A stretch of DNA of 64,000 nucleotides from the NCBI GenBank assembly GCA_017623435.1, contig JAGAPD010000019.1:1-64000 (forward strand). Reading direction: 5' to 3'. Position 1 is the stretch's first letter. Each line of letters starts with the position of its first letter. Source of the stretch: Clostridia bacterium. GTDB taxonomy: Bacteria > Bacillota > Clostridia > Christensenellales > Pumilibacteraceae. The position numbers and the translations under genes were made by a program. Positions 53,578-63,551 of the stretch are shown here, in pieces. The notes beneath the pieces were generated by a model. It did not search any database, was not told where the DNA came from, and worked only from the letters and a program-made list of their open reading frames with translations.

Positions 53578-56500
53578 TTATTCCGCAATCTTTATGTTCG
53601 ACTCGCCTATAAGTCCGCAAAGCTCGGTATACATTATGGGATTGACGCTCGTGCTAATGCCCATTTTGTAAATCTTGTTGTCGTCAAGGTTTTTGATATA
53701 CGCCTCGTCGTCACCCGGGTACGCCGACAAAATATTTCTCAGCACGTCCATAATGCTCGCGTCTTCTTCCGTAAAGGATATACATAAGCATATCTTTTTG
53801 CTTGCACCCTTTTTAACCGTGTCGTCCCACGTTTCAATGCGGTCGACCGTGATAGAAATGTTTTCGTCACGGCGACGCACTCTGCCCGTTACGGTCACAA
53901 GCTTGTCCTTAACGAAAAGCGATTTGTACTGATTGTACTTAAAGCCTGCAAGCATAAGCTCTACCGTGCCGTAAAGGTCTTCGAGCTTACCTACGCCAAA
54001 CTCTTTACCCGACTTTTTCGCGAGGCGTTTGCCTTCCTCGATAATCATTCCGCCGATAGTAACCAGCGTGTCGTCGGGGATAGTGTATTCAGCCTCGCCA
54101 CCCTCTTCCGTGCTTTCCGTCTTATCAAAAAGAGAGGAAATATTGTACTTGTACTTTTTAAGGTGCTCTTTGTACTGGTCGAGGGGGTGTCCCGTAAGGT
54201 AAACGCCTGCTACGTCCTTTTCGTACGCAAGCTTTTCGCTCAATTCGTACTCCTTGATATTAGGATACTCAAACTTATCGAAACTATCGTCCTGAATCAT
54301 CGTAAAGAAGGAAATTTGTCCCGATGCCGTTTTGTTTCTATCACTCGCAACTCTATCCATGATTTGCTCGTACGAGGCGATAAGCACGCTACGGTTAAGC
54401 CCGAAGCAGTCGAAAGTACCTGCGTAAATAAGGCTTTGGAGCTGTTTTTTGTTGGGAATATTCTCGCCCATACGCTTAACGAACGACAAGAAATCCTTGA
54501 ACTCTCCGCCCCTTTCTCTCTCTTCTACGATGCTTTCAATGGCGTCTATACCTACGTTCTTAATAGCCGCCATACCGATACGAATACCGCCGTCCTCTAC
54601 CGAAAATTCGGCTACGGAGCGGTTGATTGAGGGCGGTTTTACCTCAAATCCGCGGTCTTTGAGATAGCCAAGATAGTTGGAAATTTCCTCAATGGAAGTG
54701 ATACGGTTGTTAAGCACCGCAGCGATAAATTCTACCGTATAATAGCATTTTAAGTACGCGGTCTGATAGGTCAGGAAGGTGTACGCCGCCGCGTGAGATT
54801 TGTTGAACGCGTAGGATGCGAAGGTGGACATATCGTCGTAAATTTTGTTAGCGACTTCTTTACTAACACCGTTCGCAATCGCGCCCTTAATATCAACGCG
54901 GTCGTTATGCAAGCCGTTGAGGAATACTTCTCTTTCCTTCTCCATTTTTTCGTGCTTTTTCTTACTCATCATACGGCGCACTTCGTCCGCGCGTCCGAGC
55001 GAATAGCCAGCCACGTCCTGCACGATTCTCATAACTTGCTCCTGGTAAACCATTATTCCGTAGGTTACGTTGAGCGTGGGAATAAGTAGCTCGTGGTCGT
55101 ACACGATTTTGTCGGGATTATGCTTGTTTTCAATGTAGATAGGTATCTTATCCATAGGGCCGGGACGGTACAAGGATATTCCTGCTATAATTTCCTCAAG
55201 CGTGGTGGGTTGAAGCTTACGCATAAAGTCCTTCATACCCTCGCTTTCAAGCTGGAATACCGCGTGAGTGTCGCCCTCGCTGATAAGCTTATAGGTGGGC
55301 TGGTCGTCGTACGACATACCCGAATAAAAGTCAATGTCAATGCCCCTCGTCTGCTTTACGTAACGGAGCGCCTTGTTAATGTCCGTTACGGTGCGTAGGC
55401 CGAGGAAGTCCATTTTAAGTAAGCCAAGCTCTTCGCACTCAATCATATTGAACTGCGTGGTAACTATATCTTCGCCCGAGCGCGCCATAGGGATATGGTC
55501 GGCAATGGGATCGCGACAGATAATTACGCCGGCGGCGTGCATACCCGTCTGGCGAGGCATACCCTCGATTTCCATCGCTACGTCCAGAATACGACGCGTC
55601 ATATAGTCGTTTTCGTACATTTCCTTAAGCTCAGGTACGATAGGACTGGGATCGTCCGGCTTTTTGGGTTTTTCCAAGCCGATAAGGTGACCTATGTGGT
55701 TCTTGCCCATCATTTTGGGCATAAGCTTAGTGATTTTATCCGTTTCGGAGAAAGGCTGATTAAATACTCTGCCTACGTCCTTAATGGCTGCTTTGGCTGC
55801 AAGCGTACCGAAGGTTACGATCTGCGAAACGTTGGGCACGCCGTACTTACCGATTACGTACTCAATCGTGCGCTCACGCCCGTCCACGCAAAAGTCGATA
55901 TCAAAATCTGGGTTAGATACACGCTCGGGGTTGAGGAAACGCTCGAAAATGAGGTCGTATTTCAAGGGATCGATTTTAGTGATACCCACGGCGTAAGCAA
56001 CGATACTACCCGCGCCACTACCACGCCCCGGTCCTACGGGAACGCCGTGCGTTTCAGACCAGTTGATAAAGTCCCAAACGATAAGGAAGTAATCGACGAA
56101 TCCCATTGAACTGATTACGCCCAGCTCGTAGTCGGCGCGCTTACGAATTTCGTCGGTAATCGTGCCGTATTTTTTTGCCAAGCCATCGTAAGTGAGCTTG
56201 CGCAAAAAGTCGTAGGGTTGCGAGCCGTCCTCGGGCACGTACGCAGGCATAAGCGGTTCTTTGGAGAAAAAGTAAGGCTCACACTTGTCCGCTACTTCCA
56301 GCGTGTTTACGATACTGTCCTGAAGGTTACCGAAAAGCTCGCTCATCTCGTCGCCACTTTTAAGGTAAAACTCTTTTGTGGGGAAATATCCGCCGTCGTC
56401 AAGCGATTCTTGCGACAAGCCGTCGCTATCGTTAAGCTCTTCGGGCGACATCGTGGTGCGGAAGGAAATGCATTGAAGCACCTTTTGCGCAAACGCGTCG

Positions 56501-57189
56501 CGCTTGTTAAGGTAATGCACGTCGTTGGTCGCAACCAGCTTTATTCCGTTTCTACGCGCGATATCCACGAGGTACGGAAGTACCACCTTTTGGTCGCGGA
56601 TATTATGGTCCTGAATTTCTATGTAATAGTCGTCGCCAAAAAGATTTTTGTATCTTTGGACGATTTGCTCCGCCTCGTCGAACTTGTTGTGAAGAAGCGC
56701 CTGCGGAAGCTCGCCTGCTAAACACGCGGACAGGCACACCAGCCCTTCGGCGTGCTGGGAAAGGTGCTTAAAGTCGGTACGGGGCTTATAGTAAAGTCCG
56801 TCAACGTAAGCCTCGGACACCAGCTTTATGAGGTTTTTGTAGCCCGTGATGTTTTTTGCAAGCAAAACGATATGGTTATACTTGGGCATCTTACCGCCCT
56901 GCGTGGTCTTGACAGACATATCTTCCGTCATATACAGCTCGCATCCGATAATGGGCTTAACCTTAAAAGGTCTTCTTTCGGCAATAAAGCGGAAGGGATC
57001 TGCCTCGGGATCGGTATGCTTAATTGCCGCTTTTACGAATTCAAGCACGCCGTACATATTGCCGTGGTCGGTGATTGCTACCGCCGGCATACCCAGCTCG
57101 TCACAACGCTTAAAAATCTTGGAAATACGCGTAGCGCCGTCAAGCAAGCTGTATTCGGTATGGACGTGAAGGTGTACGAATTTTTCCAT
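53578..57189 (-). CDS. dnaE: DNA polymerase III alpha subunit
   Basis: Replicative C-family DNA polymerase of the DnaE1 size (1203 residues). PHP domain with FVHLHVHTEYSLLDGATRI (part, 4-22); palm motifs PGRGSGAGSIVAYAVGI (~379-395) and PDFDIDFCVDGRERTIEYV (~417-435; catalytic Asps); fingers with RRMMSKKKHEKM; C-terminal helix-hairpin-helix (MAAIKNVGIDAI) and OB fold (VTIGGMIIEE, VTVTGRV). Its ATG overlaps the whiA stop as TAATG, with GAGGAG ahead, so translation is coupled to whiA. Confidence 0.97.
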   Translation of the reverse strand: MEKFVHLHVHTEYSLLDGATRISKIFKRCDELGMPAVAITDHGNMYGVLEFVKAAIKHTDPEADPFRFIAERRPFKVKPIIGCELYMTEDMSVKTTQGGKMPKYNHIVLLAKNITGYKNLIKLVSEAYVDGLYYKPRTDFKHLSQHAEGLVCLSACLAGELPQALLHNKFDEAEQIVQRYKNLFGDDYYIEIQDHNIRDQKVVLPYLVDIARRNGIKLVATNDVHYLNKRDAFAQKVLQCISFRTTMSPEELNDSDGLSQESLDDGGYFPTKEFYLKSGDEMSELFGNLQDSIVNTLEVADKCEPYFFSKEPLMPAYVPEDGSQPYDFLRKLTYDGLAKKYGTITDEIRKRADYELGVISSMGFVDYFLIVWDFINWSETHGVPVGPGRGSGAGSIVAYAVGITKIDPLKYDLIFERFLNPERVSNPDFDIDFCVDGRERTIEYVIGKYGVPNVSQIVTFGTLAAKAAIKDVGRVFNQPFSETDKITKLMPKMMGKNHIGHLIGLEKPKKPDDPSPIVPELKEMYENDYMTRRILDVAMEIEGMPRQTGMHAAGVIICRDPIADHIPMARSGEDIVTTQFNMIECEELGLLKMDFLGLRTVTDINKALRYVKQTRGIDIDFYSGMSYDDQPTYKLISEGDTHAVFQLESEGMKDFMRKLQPTTLEEIIAGISLYRPGPMDKIPIYIENKHNPDKIVYDHELLIPTLNVTYGIMVYQEQVMRIVQDVAGYSLGRADEVRRMMSKKKHEKMEKEREVFLNGLHNDRVDIKGAIANGVSKEVANKIYDDMSTFASYAFNKSHAAAYTFLTYQTAYLKCYYTVEFIAAVLNNRITSIEEISNYLGYLKDRGFEVKPPSINRSVAEFSVEDGGIRIGMAAIKNVGIDAIESIVEERERGGEFKDFLSFVKRMGENIPNKKQLQSLIYAGTFDCFGLNRSVLIASYEQIMDRVASDRNKTASGQISFFTMIQDDSFDKFEYPNIKEYELSEKLAYEKDVAGVYLTGHPLDQYKEHLKKYKYNISSLFDKTESTEEGGEAEYTIPDDTLVTIGGMIIEEGKRLAKKSGKEFGVGKLEDLYGTVELMLAGFKYNQYKSLFVKDKLVTVTGRVRRRDENISITVDRIETWDDTVKKGASKKICLCISFTEEDASIMDVLRNILSAYPGDDEAYIKNLDDNKIYKMGISTSVNPIMYTELCGLIGESNIKIAE

Positions 57190-58106
57190 TAGTCATTCTC
57201 CTCTTTGATTTTTTGAGCTATTTCGCCCAGTTTGTTGAGCCTGTTTTTAAGCGTGCTTTTGCTCAGCCCTAAATAGTCGGCTAAATACGAAAAGCTTTCG
57301 TCGGGAAACTCAAGTCTTGCCTTTGCAACGGCTTGAAGTTTTTCGGGGAGTGACGCCAGTCCAACCTTTTTCTCGATATAACGTATGCTTTCGTTTTGAC
57401 GGACGGACGCGTTTACCGTCTTTGAAATGTTCGCAATTTCGCAGTTCGTTCTACGGTTAGTATCACGGCGGAATTGACGGATTATCGACTCGGAATTCAG
57501 TTCAAGCATAGCCTCCGACGCGCCCATAAGCGCAAGCGCGTCACTAACGCCCTCAACGTCTTTGATGTAGACGACGTGTTTTTCCTTTCTCTCCGTAAGT
57601 CGCGCCTTTATTCCAAAGCGCTTCATAATTTTTAAGATATCTTCCGCCAGCGTTTTGCTACTGGGTGCAATTTCAAGGTGGTATCCTCCGTTAAGCGACA
57701 TACTACCTGCGCCTAAAAACGCACCGCGAAGATAGTTAACCGCGCAACAGTCCTCCTTAATCAGAGGGGTACGTATGCCCCTTTCAACGACCAACTCGCC
57801 CTCCTCACTCTTTGAAAAGATGCCCAGCCAAGCAAGAGCAGGAAGGAGCTTTTCGCCCGATAAAACGAGGTTGCCCGACTTCATTTCCGCCTTTACTCCG
57901 TCACCGAAAAGGTCACAAAGCACGGCTTTTATTTTTTTAGGGAACGCCTTAGTCGGCACGGACAAGGTCACTTTCATTCCGCCACGCGAAAAAATCAGCG
58001 AACCGCAGGTGTGCACTATCGCTGATAAAAATGCGCGCTTACAACAGTCCGTACTGAACGAAAGCGCAGATATTTCGTTTTTTGCACAAAGCGAATATCC
58101 GTCCAT
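57189..58106 (-). CDS. whiA: WhiA family DNA-binding protein
   Basis: Conserved regulator with an N-terminal LAGLIDADG homing-endonuclease-like fold (KRAFLSAIVHTCGSLIF, and YLRGAFLGAGSMSLNGGYHL ~117-136) and a C-terminal helix-turn-helix (~225-300; RLEFPDESFSYLADYLGLSK then STLKNRLNKL). Works in cell division/sporulation control in Gram-positives. The start at 58106 has AAGGA upstream and lies one base after the preceding stop; the longer frame to 58202 overlaps the PHP gene. 305 residues, normal. Confidence 0.95.
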   Translation of the reverse strand: MDGYSLCAKNEISALSFSTDCCKRAFLSAIVHTCGSLIFSRGGMKVTLSVPTKAFPKKIKAVLCDLFGDGVKAEMKSGNLVLSGEKLLPALAWLGIFSKSEEGELVVERGIRTPLIKEDCCAVNYLRGAFLGAGSMSLNGGYHLEIAPSSKTLAEDILKIMKRFGIKARLTERKEKHVVYIKDVEGVSDALALMGASEAMLELNSESIIRQFRRDTNRRTNCEIANISKTVNASVRQNESIRYIEKKVGLASLPEKLQAVAKARLEFPDESFSYLADYLGLSKSTLKNRLNKLGEIAQKIKEEND

Positions 58107-58107
58107 T

Positions 58108-58887
58108 TTAGTCCTTATAAAGCCCCTTTTTCTTTCTACTTCTGAACTTTGGTAATTTTTCCCAGTTTGCAATTTGCTCGAAGGGAATTCCCAGTCTTTC
58201 AATGACCGCCATAGGCACGGAAAAATCGCCTACGCGGTTTGACGAGTGCGCGTCGGAGTTGCAAATAAAAATTATGCCCTCTTGTGCCATTTTTTCAAGG
58301 TCGCTATCCTTCATAGACACGCGTTTTCCGTTAAGTTCAACGTACGTGCCGTAGTGCTTACACGCGCGCGCGACCTCTACCGCGTCCGCTTTAATGGCGT
58401 GATTTATGTGCGACACGATATCAATATCGTATTTTTCAAGCGCTTTGATATAAGCGTCCGTATTTCGCTTAATTAGCTTTGCCGAGCTTTTAGTTTCACT
58501 ACTTCCAAACAAGAAGTTGGGAAGGAAAAACTTCGCCATATCCGACGGGCGATCGGGCATTACGAACTTGTGATATCCGCAGATAACGAGGTCAAGATTG
58601 TCCATATCGCTTGGCAAAATGTCTGCTTTCCCAAAACGCGAGCTAAGATTAGTTTCCAGCCCAAGATAGATTTTTATCTGAGGGTATTTTTCTCTGACCT
58701 TTTGGGTATCGGCGTGCATATATTTCCAGTCCATATGGCGCACGTTATACATCATATGGCGAAAGCCGTGGTCGGTAATCGCCACTTCCTTCAAGCCTAT
58801 TTCTACGGCGCGCTGAACGTTTTCTTCAATCGTTCCGTGTCCGTGCGAATAGATGGTATGCGTATGATAGTCGCCCCAAAATGCCAT
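58108..58887 (-). CDS. PHP-domain phosphatase (YcdX-like)
   Basis: Metal-dependent phosphatase of the PHP superfamily, 259 residues: DYHTHTIYSHGHGTIEENVQ (5-24), ITDHGFRHMMY (~38-48), LGLETNL (~76-82), SHINHAIK (~156-163), CNSDAHSSNRVGDF (~208-221), giving all the expected His/Asp/Glu ligands. Such genes commonly sit between murB and whiA in clostridia. Its ATG overlaps the murB stop (TAATG). Substrate unknown. Confidence 0.9.
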   Translation of the reverse strand: MAFWGDYHTHTIYSHGHGTIEENVQRAVEIGLKEVAITDHGFRHMMYNVRHMDWKYMHADTQKVREKYPQIKIYLGLETNLSSRFGKADILPSDMDNLDLVICGYHKFVMPDRPSDMAKFFLPNFLFGSSETKSSAKLIKRNTDAYIKALEKYDIDIVSHINHAIKADAVEVARACKHYGTYVELNGKRVSMKDSDLEKMAQEGIIFICNSDAHSSNRVGDFSVPMAVIERLGIPFEQIANWEKLPKFRSRKKKGLYKD

Positions 58888-59699
58888 TAAAATTCTCCCA
58901 AAAGTTTGATTTCTCGTTGTAGTTTTATTCCAAAACGGGCGTATACGTCCCGTTCCGTTTTCTCGATAAGGGCTAATACGTCGCTTGCTGACGCGCCCGA
59001 ATCGTTGATAATAAAGTTAGCGTGTTTTTCGCTGATTCGCGCTCCGCCACAGCGCGCGCCCTTGAGCCCTGCTCGCTCGATATAGTACCCAGCGCCCAAG
59101 CCCTGATTTTTGAAAGTACAGCCTGCGCTTTTACCCGTGGGCTGAGTGCGACTGCGTGCTTTCGCTGTCTCGCGCATTTTTTCTAAAACGCATTGCTCGT
59201 CGCTAAACGTAAGCTTTAGTTTTGCGCTTATAACGAATCCGTTAATTTGACTACTGCGATAGGAAAAACCGCACTCGCTTTGTCGTAAAATTACTTCGTC
59301 CCCGTCGGGCGTAAGCACTTTTACTTCCTCGATAGCATCCGCCGTTTGACCGCCAAACGCACCTGCGTTCATAATTACCGCTCCGCCTACGCTACCCGGA
59401 ATTCCACACGCCCACTCCAGTCCTGAAAGAGAGCGTTTTGCACACTCACGGCAAAGATTAGGCAAACTTTCTCCACTCGCAACCGTGACGAAGTTTTTGT
59501 CGAAGAATATTCCGCGCAACCTGTTAATCACTACTCGCTCGGCAATTCCCTTGTCGGACACGAGCACGTTAGTACCTTTGCCAAGTACTACGCACTTTTC
59601 GGCAAAAGCAGACGAAATTTTGTCCTCGCTATCAAGAATAAAAATTTCCGCGCGCCCTCCGATTTTGAGCGACGTGTAATCGGCGATAATTCCACACAT
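58887..59699 (-). CDS. murB: UDP-N-acetylenolpyruvoylglucosamine reductase
   Basis: FAD enzyme forming UDP-MurNAc for peptidoglycan. TSLKIGGRAEIFIL (~9-22), VLGKGTNVLVSDKGI (~38-52) for FAD, SGLEWACGIPGSVGGAVIMN (~91-110), YSYRSSQ-equivalent FSYRSSQ, SAGCTFKNQ (~196-204) with the catalytic-loop residues, and AGLKGARCGGARISEKHANF (~214-233). 270 residues is on the short side for type II MurB (~300), mostly from a brief N-terminus. Start at 59699 chosen for GAGGT 7 nt upstream. First gene of murB-PHP-whiA-dnaE. Confidence 0.95.
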   Translation of the reverse strand: MCGIIADYTSLKIGGRAEIFILDSEDKISSAFAEKCVVLGKGTNVLVSDKGIAERVVINRLRGIFFDKNFVTVASGESLPNLCRECAKRSLSGLEWACGIPGSVGGAVIMNAGAFGGQTADAIEEVKVLTPDGDEVILRQSECGFSYRSSQINGFVISAKLKLTFSDEQCVLEKMRETAKARSRTQPTGKSAGCTFKNQGLGAGYYIERAGLKGARCGGARISEKHANFIINDSGASASDVLALIEKTERDVYARFGIKLQREIKLLGEF

Positions 59700-59757
59700 A
59701 TATTGTACCTCATTTTTCAAAAATTTTCAAGCAGATAAGACCATATTTTTTTAATTG

Positions 59758-59785
59758 CTTATAATATATATGCAATTTTCGACAA
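59758..59785 (-). promoter_or_regulatory. Probable promoter of murB-PHP-whiA-dnaE operon
   Basis: Minus strand TTGTCG (59780-59785), 16 bp, TATAAG (59758-59763). Confidence 0.45.
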
Positions 59786-60049
59786 TCCCGTCCGTGGTTA
59801 AAAAAAGAACGCGACCTAAAAAAGTCACGCTCTTATCCAAAAAATTTGTCGATTTGACTATAATACTCTATCTTTTCGCGCCCGTTTCAGTATAAGACGA
59901 TAGCGAGTGAAAATCTTATAACGCAACTTGGTTAATTCGTAGGAACACGAATCGCCCGTCACCGTGCGCTAGATTCTTCGCTTCGCTCGAGAATGACAGC
60001 GCACTAAATCCGTCAAAATCAGTAAGATATCAAAATAGATCCTAAAAGC
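59786..60049. other. Intergenic region with hairpin and repeat fragments; no gene
   Basis: Holds an imperfect hairpin AAGAACGCGAC/GTCACGCTCTT (59805-59834), a fragment of the MITE-like module (ATTCTTCGCTTCGCTCGAGA and TGACAG, about 59971-59996), and TCAAAATCAGTAAGATAT (about 60013-60030), which matches a similar string near 14190-14208. Confidence 0.5.
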
Positions 60050-60080
60050 AAAACGGACAGGTACGTACCCGTCCGTTTTT
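60050..60080 (-). terminator. Terminator of DUF1846 gene, GGTACGTACC core
   Basis: AAAACGGACaGGTAC/GTACCcGTCCGTTTT stem flanking the stop codon side at 60085, third member of the GGTACGTACC terminator set. Confidence 0.85.
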
Positions 60081-60084
60081 ATTT

Positions 60085-61572
60085 TTAGGATTTGTGATAA
60101 AGTTTTTTGGTTTGGTATTGATCGGTGGTCGTGAGGTTAATTCCAAGCTTTTTGATGACGTTGACGTCAACCTGCGAAAGAATAACGGTGGAGTGCATTT
60201 CGCATCCTTTAAGCTTAGAAAGCTGTTTCATTGCAAGCGCTGCGGTGGGATTAGTTACCGCGCAAATCGAGAGTGCAATAAGTATTTCGTCGGTATGAAG
60301 CCTAGGGTTATTGTTACCCAAATTCTTGGTTTTTAACTTCTGGATAGGCTCGATAACCGAGGGGGAAAGAAGTAAAACTTCGTCGCTAAGCCCAGCGAGC
60401 TTTTTAAGCGCGTTAAGAAGGAGCGCCGAGCTTGCGCCCAAAAGCGAAGATGTTTTGCCCAAAACGATCGTTCCGTCGTTAAGCTCGAGAGCGGCTGCAG
60501 GCGCGCCCGTTTCTTCCGCTTTTTTAGTCGCCGCAGCAACGGTAGGACGGGAAGAAATATCAAGCCCTGCCTGTTTCATCAAAAGCTTGGTTTTTGAAAC
60601 GGTTTGCTCCCCTACTTTGTCCTGCAAGAAGTCGCACTTTGCTTGCATGTGACGGCGTACGATTTCACGGTTTGCAGCCTCACGCACGGCCTCGTCGTCC
60701 ACGATACAGTTGCCCACCATATTTACGCCCATATCGGTAGGCGATTTGTAGGGCGACTGACCGTAAATTCTTTCGAAAATATTGTTAAGAACGGGGAAAA
60801 TTTCTACGTCGCGGTTATAGTTGACCGTGGTCACTCCGTACGCGTCGAGGTGGAAGGGGTCAATCATATTTACGTCGTTAAGGTCAGCAGTTGCAGCCTC
60901 GTAAGCGAGGTTTACGGGGTGTTTTAAGGGTAAATTCCAAATGGGGAAGGTCTCGAATTTTGCGTATCCTGCCTTAATTCCGTGCTTGTGGTCGTGGTAA
61001 AGCTGACTCAAGCACGTCGCCATTTTTCCGCTACCCGGGCCGGGCGCAGTAACTACTACGAGCTCACGCGAGGTCTGGATATAATCGTTACAGCCGTAGC
61101 CCTCGTCGCTGACGATATGCGCTACGTCGTAGGGATATCCCTCGATAGGATAATGACGGTAAACCTTAACGCCAAGGTTTTCAAGCTTTTTCTCGAACTG
61201 CTTTGCTTTACTTTGATCGCGGAATTGCGTAAGCACTACGCTACCCACGTAAAGTTCAACGCTTCTGAACGCGTCGATAAGACGAAGCACGTCAAGGTCG
61301 TAAGTAATACCTAAGTCACCACGAAGTTTATTCTTTTCAAGCGCGTCCGCGCTGATTACGATAACGATTTCGGCTTGCTCACGAAGGTTAAGGAGCATTT
61401 TGAGCTTACTGTCGGGCTGAAAACCGGGCAAAACTCTGGATGCGTGATAGTCGTCGAAAAGTTTTCCACCAAATTCAAGATAAAGTTTTCCACCAAATTT
61501 GTCAATGCGCTCGCGGATATGTTGTGATTGCATTTCAAGGTATTTTTCATTGTCAAAACCCGTCTTAATCAT
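60085..61572 (-). CDS. DUF1846 family protein
   Basis: A 495-residue cytoplasmic protein of the conserved DUF1846 family, common in Bacillota. Recognisable blocks: KTGFDNEKYLEMQSQHIRER (3-22), LYLEFGGKLFDDYHASRVLP (~30-49), VTAPGPGSGKMATCLSQLYH (~176-195; P-loop-like glycine stretch), and LHTDEILIALSICAVTNPTA (~422-441). Biochemical function is not established. Ribosome site GGTGAG; promoter at 61624-61652. Monocistronic. Confidence 0.93.
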   Translation of the reverse strand: MIKTGFDNEKYLEMQSQHIRERIDKFGGKLYLEFGGKLFDDYHASRVLPGFQPDSKLKMLLNLREQAEIVIVISADALEKNKLRGDLGITYDLDVLRLIDAFRSVELYVGSVVLTQFRDQSKAKQFEKKLENLGVKVYRHYPIEGYPYDVAHIVSDEGYGCNDYIQTSRELVVVTAPGPGSGKMATCLSQLYHDHKHGIKAGYAKFETFPIWNLPLKHPVNLAYEAATADLNDVNMIDPFHLDAYGVTTVNYNRDVEIFPVLNNIFERIYGQSPYKSPTDMGVNMVGNCIVDDEAVREAANREIVRRHMQAKCDFLQDKVGEQTVSKTKLLMKQAGLDISSRPTVAAATKKAEETGAPAAALELNDGTIVLGKTSSLLGASSALLLNALKKLAGLSDEVLLLSPSVIEPIQKLKTKNLGNNNPRLHTDEILIALSICAVTNPTAALAMKQLSKLKGCEMHSTVILSQVDVNVIKKLGINLTTTDQYQTKKLYHKS

Positions 61573-61623
61573 AAGTAACTCACCGTCCTCAATAGTTTAG
61601 TGCTTTTTTCAAACACAAATATT

Positions 61624-61652
61624 ATTATAACACATCTTCGTCCAAAAGACAA
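61624..61652 (-). promoter_or_regulatory. Promoter of DUF1846 gene
   Basis: Minus strand TTGTCT (61647-61652), 17 bp, TATAAT (61624-61629) with extended TGT. Confidence 0.75.
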
Positions 61653-61671
61653 ATTTAAAAACGAATATTTT

Positions 61672-63549
61672 TTATCTTTTTTTATTTGGTTTGTTAAAAT
61701 TCTTTTTGCCCGTTGGCTTACCGTTCTTTCCTTTAGGAGGATTTACGGGCTGATGAATACGCGCGGGCGCTTTAATTAAACATTTTTCGCCTGCTCCGAT
61801 CAGGTCCGGACGGTTGGCTTTCAGTAACGCCTCACGCACGAGATCGTAGTTTTTGGGGTTACGGTACTGAATGAGCGCGCGTTGCATAGCCTTTTCGTGC
61901 GGAGAGCGTACGACGTACACTTCCTTTCCGTCGCGCGGATCAATGCCCGTGTAGTACATACAGGTAGACGCCGTGGAGGGCGTTGGGTAAAAGTCCTGTA
62001 CTTGCTCGGGCGTAAGGCGGTTATCGCGCAAATATTCGGCTAAAATTATCGCGTCGCGCAAGGTTGAACCGGGGTGCGAACTCATAAGGTACGGCACGAG
62101 GTACTGTTCCTTACCCACCGCTTTGGTTACGGAATAGAATTTTTTAGTGAACGCTTTGTAAACGACGTTTTGGGGCTTGCCCATATAGTGAAGTACACGG
62201 TCGGAGACGTGCTCGGGCGCGACCTTTAGCTGACCGCTGACGTGATGCGCCACGAGGTCACGGAAAAAGGTATCGTCCTTGTCCGCCATTACGTAGTCAA
62301 AACGCACTCCGCTACGCACGAACACCTTTTTAACGCCTTTGACCTTACGGAGCTTGCGCAGTAATTCAACGTAATCGGTATGCGAAACCTCCAAGTTTTT
62401 ACAGGGCGACGGGAAAAGACATTGACGGTCTTTGCACACGCCACACTTTAGTTGTTTTTTGCACGAGGGTGCACGGAAGTTCGCCGTAGGACCGCCTACG
62501 TCGTGAATATACCCCTTAAAATCGGGATCGGAGGCAAGAATTTCAGCCTCGCGAATAATGCTCTCGTGCGAACGGGCTTGGATCGTTCTGCCCTGATGAA
62601 AAGTGAGCGCGCAAAACGAGCATCCGCCAAAGCATCCTCTTGACGAGCAAAGCGAAAATTTGATTTCACTAAACGCAGGTATTCCGCCCAGTTTATCGTA
62701 GCTTGGGTGCCACGCGCGCATATAGGGAAGCTCGTAAACCTCGTCCATTTCTTTCGTCGTAAGCGGATACGCCGGAGGATTAACCACGACGTCCACGTTG
62801 CCGTAATTTTCCACGAGCGCTTTGCCCGTTACGGCGTCCATATTTTGCATTTGGATTTTAAAAGATTGAGCGTAATTTTTCTTATCCGCTTTAAGTAATT
62901 CGTAAGAAGGAAGTTCGATATACTCGCCCAAAACAGAGCGGTCCTTGGTCTTAAACACCGTACCGCGGATAAAGGTGATTTGCTCGGGTTTAAGTCCGGC
63001 GTTGAGCGCGTCGGCAATTTCCACTATACTCCTCTCGCCCATTCCGTAGGAAATAATATCCGCTTGCGAATCGATAAGGCAAGATTTTTTCAAGCTATCC
63101 GACCAGTAGTCGTAGTGCGCGAGACGGCGCAAGCTTGGCTCGATTCCGCCGGCAATAATCACGGCGTCTTTTACCACGCTACGAATGTAGTTACAGTAAA
63201 CCACGCACGCGTAGTCGGGGCGCTTGCCCATTACTCCGCCCGGGGTGTAAGCGTCGGTGTCACGGCGTTTTTTGGCTACCGAATAGTGATTGACCATCGA
63301 GTCCATATTGCCCGGGCTTACCAGAAAGCCCAGTCTTGGCTTGCCCATTACGAGCAGGTCATCCGCCTTTTTCCAGTCGGGCTGGGCGACGATACCCACC
63401 TTATAGCCGTGGCTTTCCAAAACGCGCGAAATGATAGCAGGACCAAAGGACGGATGGTCGACGTACGCGTCTCCCGTCACGTAAACGAAGTCAAGCTGAT
63501 CCCAACCGCGCTTTTGCATATCAGATTTGTTTACGGGCAAAAAGTCCAT
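61672..63549 (-). CDS. YgiQ family radical SAM protein
   Basis: UPF0313/YgiQ radical SAM enzyme, 625 residues. N-terminal domain with FVYVTGDAYVDHPSFGPAII (part, ~22-41). The cluster motif CFGGCSFC (C-x3-C-x2-C) lies in SSRGCFGGCSFCALTFHQGR (~309-328). A Cys-rich segment CKKQLKCGVCKDRQC (~373-387) may hold a second metal site, as usual in this family. The tail is Lys/Asn/Pro-rich. The reaction is not known. Ribosome site GGAG; begins 2 bp after the MATE gene stop, so cotranscribed with it. Confidence 0.93.
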   Translation of the reverse strand: MDFLPVNKSDMQKRGWDQLDFVYVTGDAYVDHPSFGPAIISRVLESHGYKVGIVAQPDWKKADDLLVMGKPRLGFLVSPGNMDSMVNHYSVAKKRRDTDAYTPGGVMGKRPDYACVVYCNYIRSVVKDAVIIAGGIEPSLRRLAHYDYWSDSLKKSCLIDSQADIISYGMGERSIVEIADALNAGLKPEQITFIRGTVFKTKDRSVLGEYIELPSYELLKADKKNYAQSFKIQMQNMDAVTGKALVENYGNVDVVVNPPAYPLTTKEMDEVYELPYMRAWHPSYDKLGGIPAFSEIKFSLCSSRGCFGGCSFCALTFHQGRTIQARSHESIIREAEILASDPDFKGYIHDVGGPTANFRAPSCKKQLKCGVCKDRQCLFPSPCKNLEVSHTDYVELLRKLRKVKGVKKVFVRSGVRFDYVMADKDDTFFRDLVAHHVSGQLKVAPEHVSDRVLHYMGKPQNVVYKAFTKKFYSVTKAVGKEQYLVPYLMSSHPGSTLRDAIILAEYLRDNRLTPEQVQDFYPTPSTASTCMYYTGIDPRDGKEVYVVRSPHEKAMQRALIQYRNPKNYDLVREALLKANRPDLIGAGEKCLIKAPARIHQPVNPPKGKNGKPTGKKNFNKPNKKR

Positions 63550-63551
63550 AA

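Noticed and set aside
58106..58202. N-terminal extension of WhiA
   Set aside because: It overlaps the coding end of the PHP gene and lacks a ribosome site; ATG 58106 has AAGGA.
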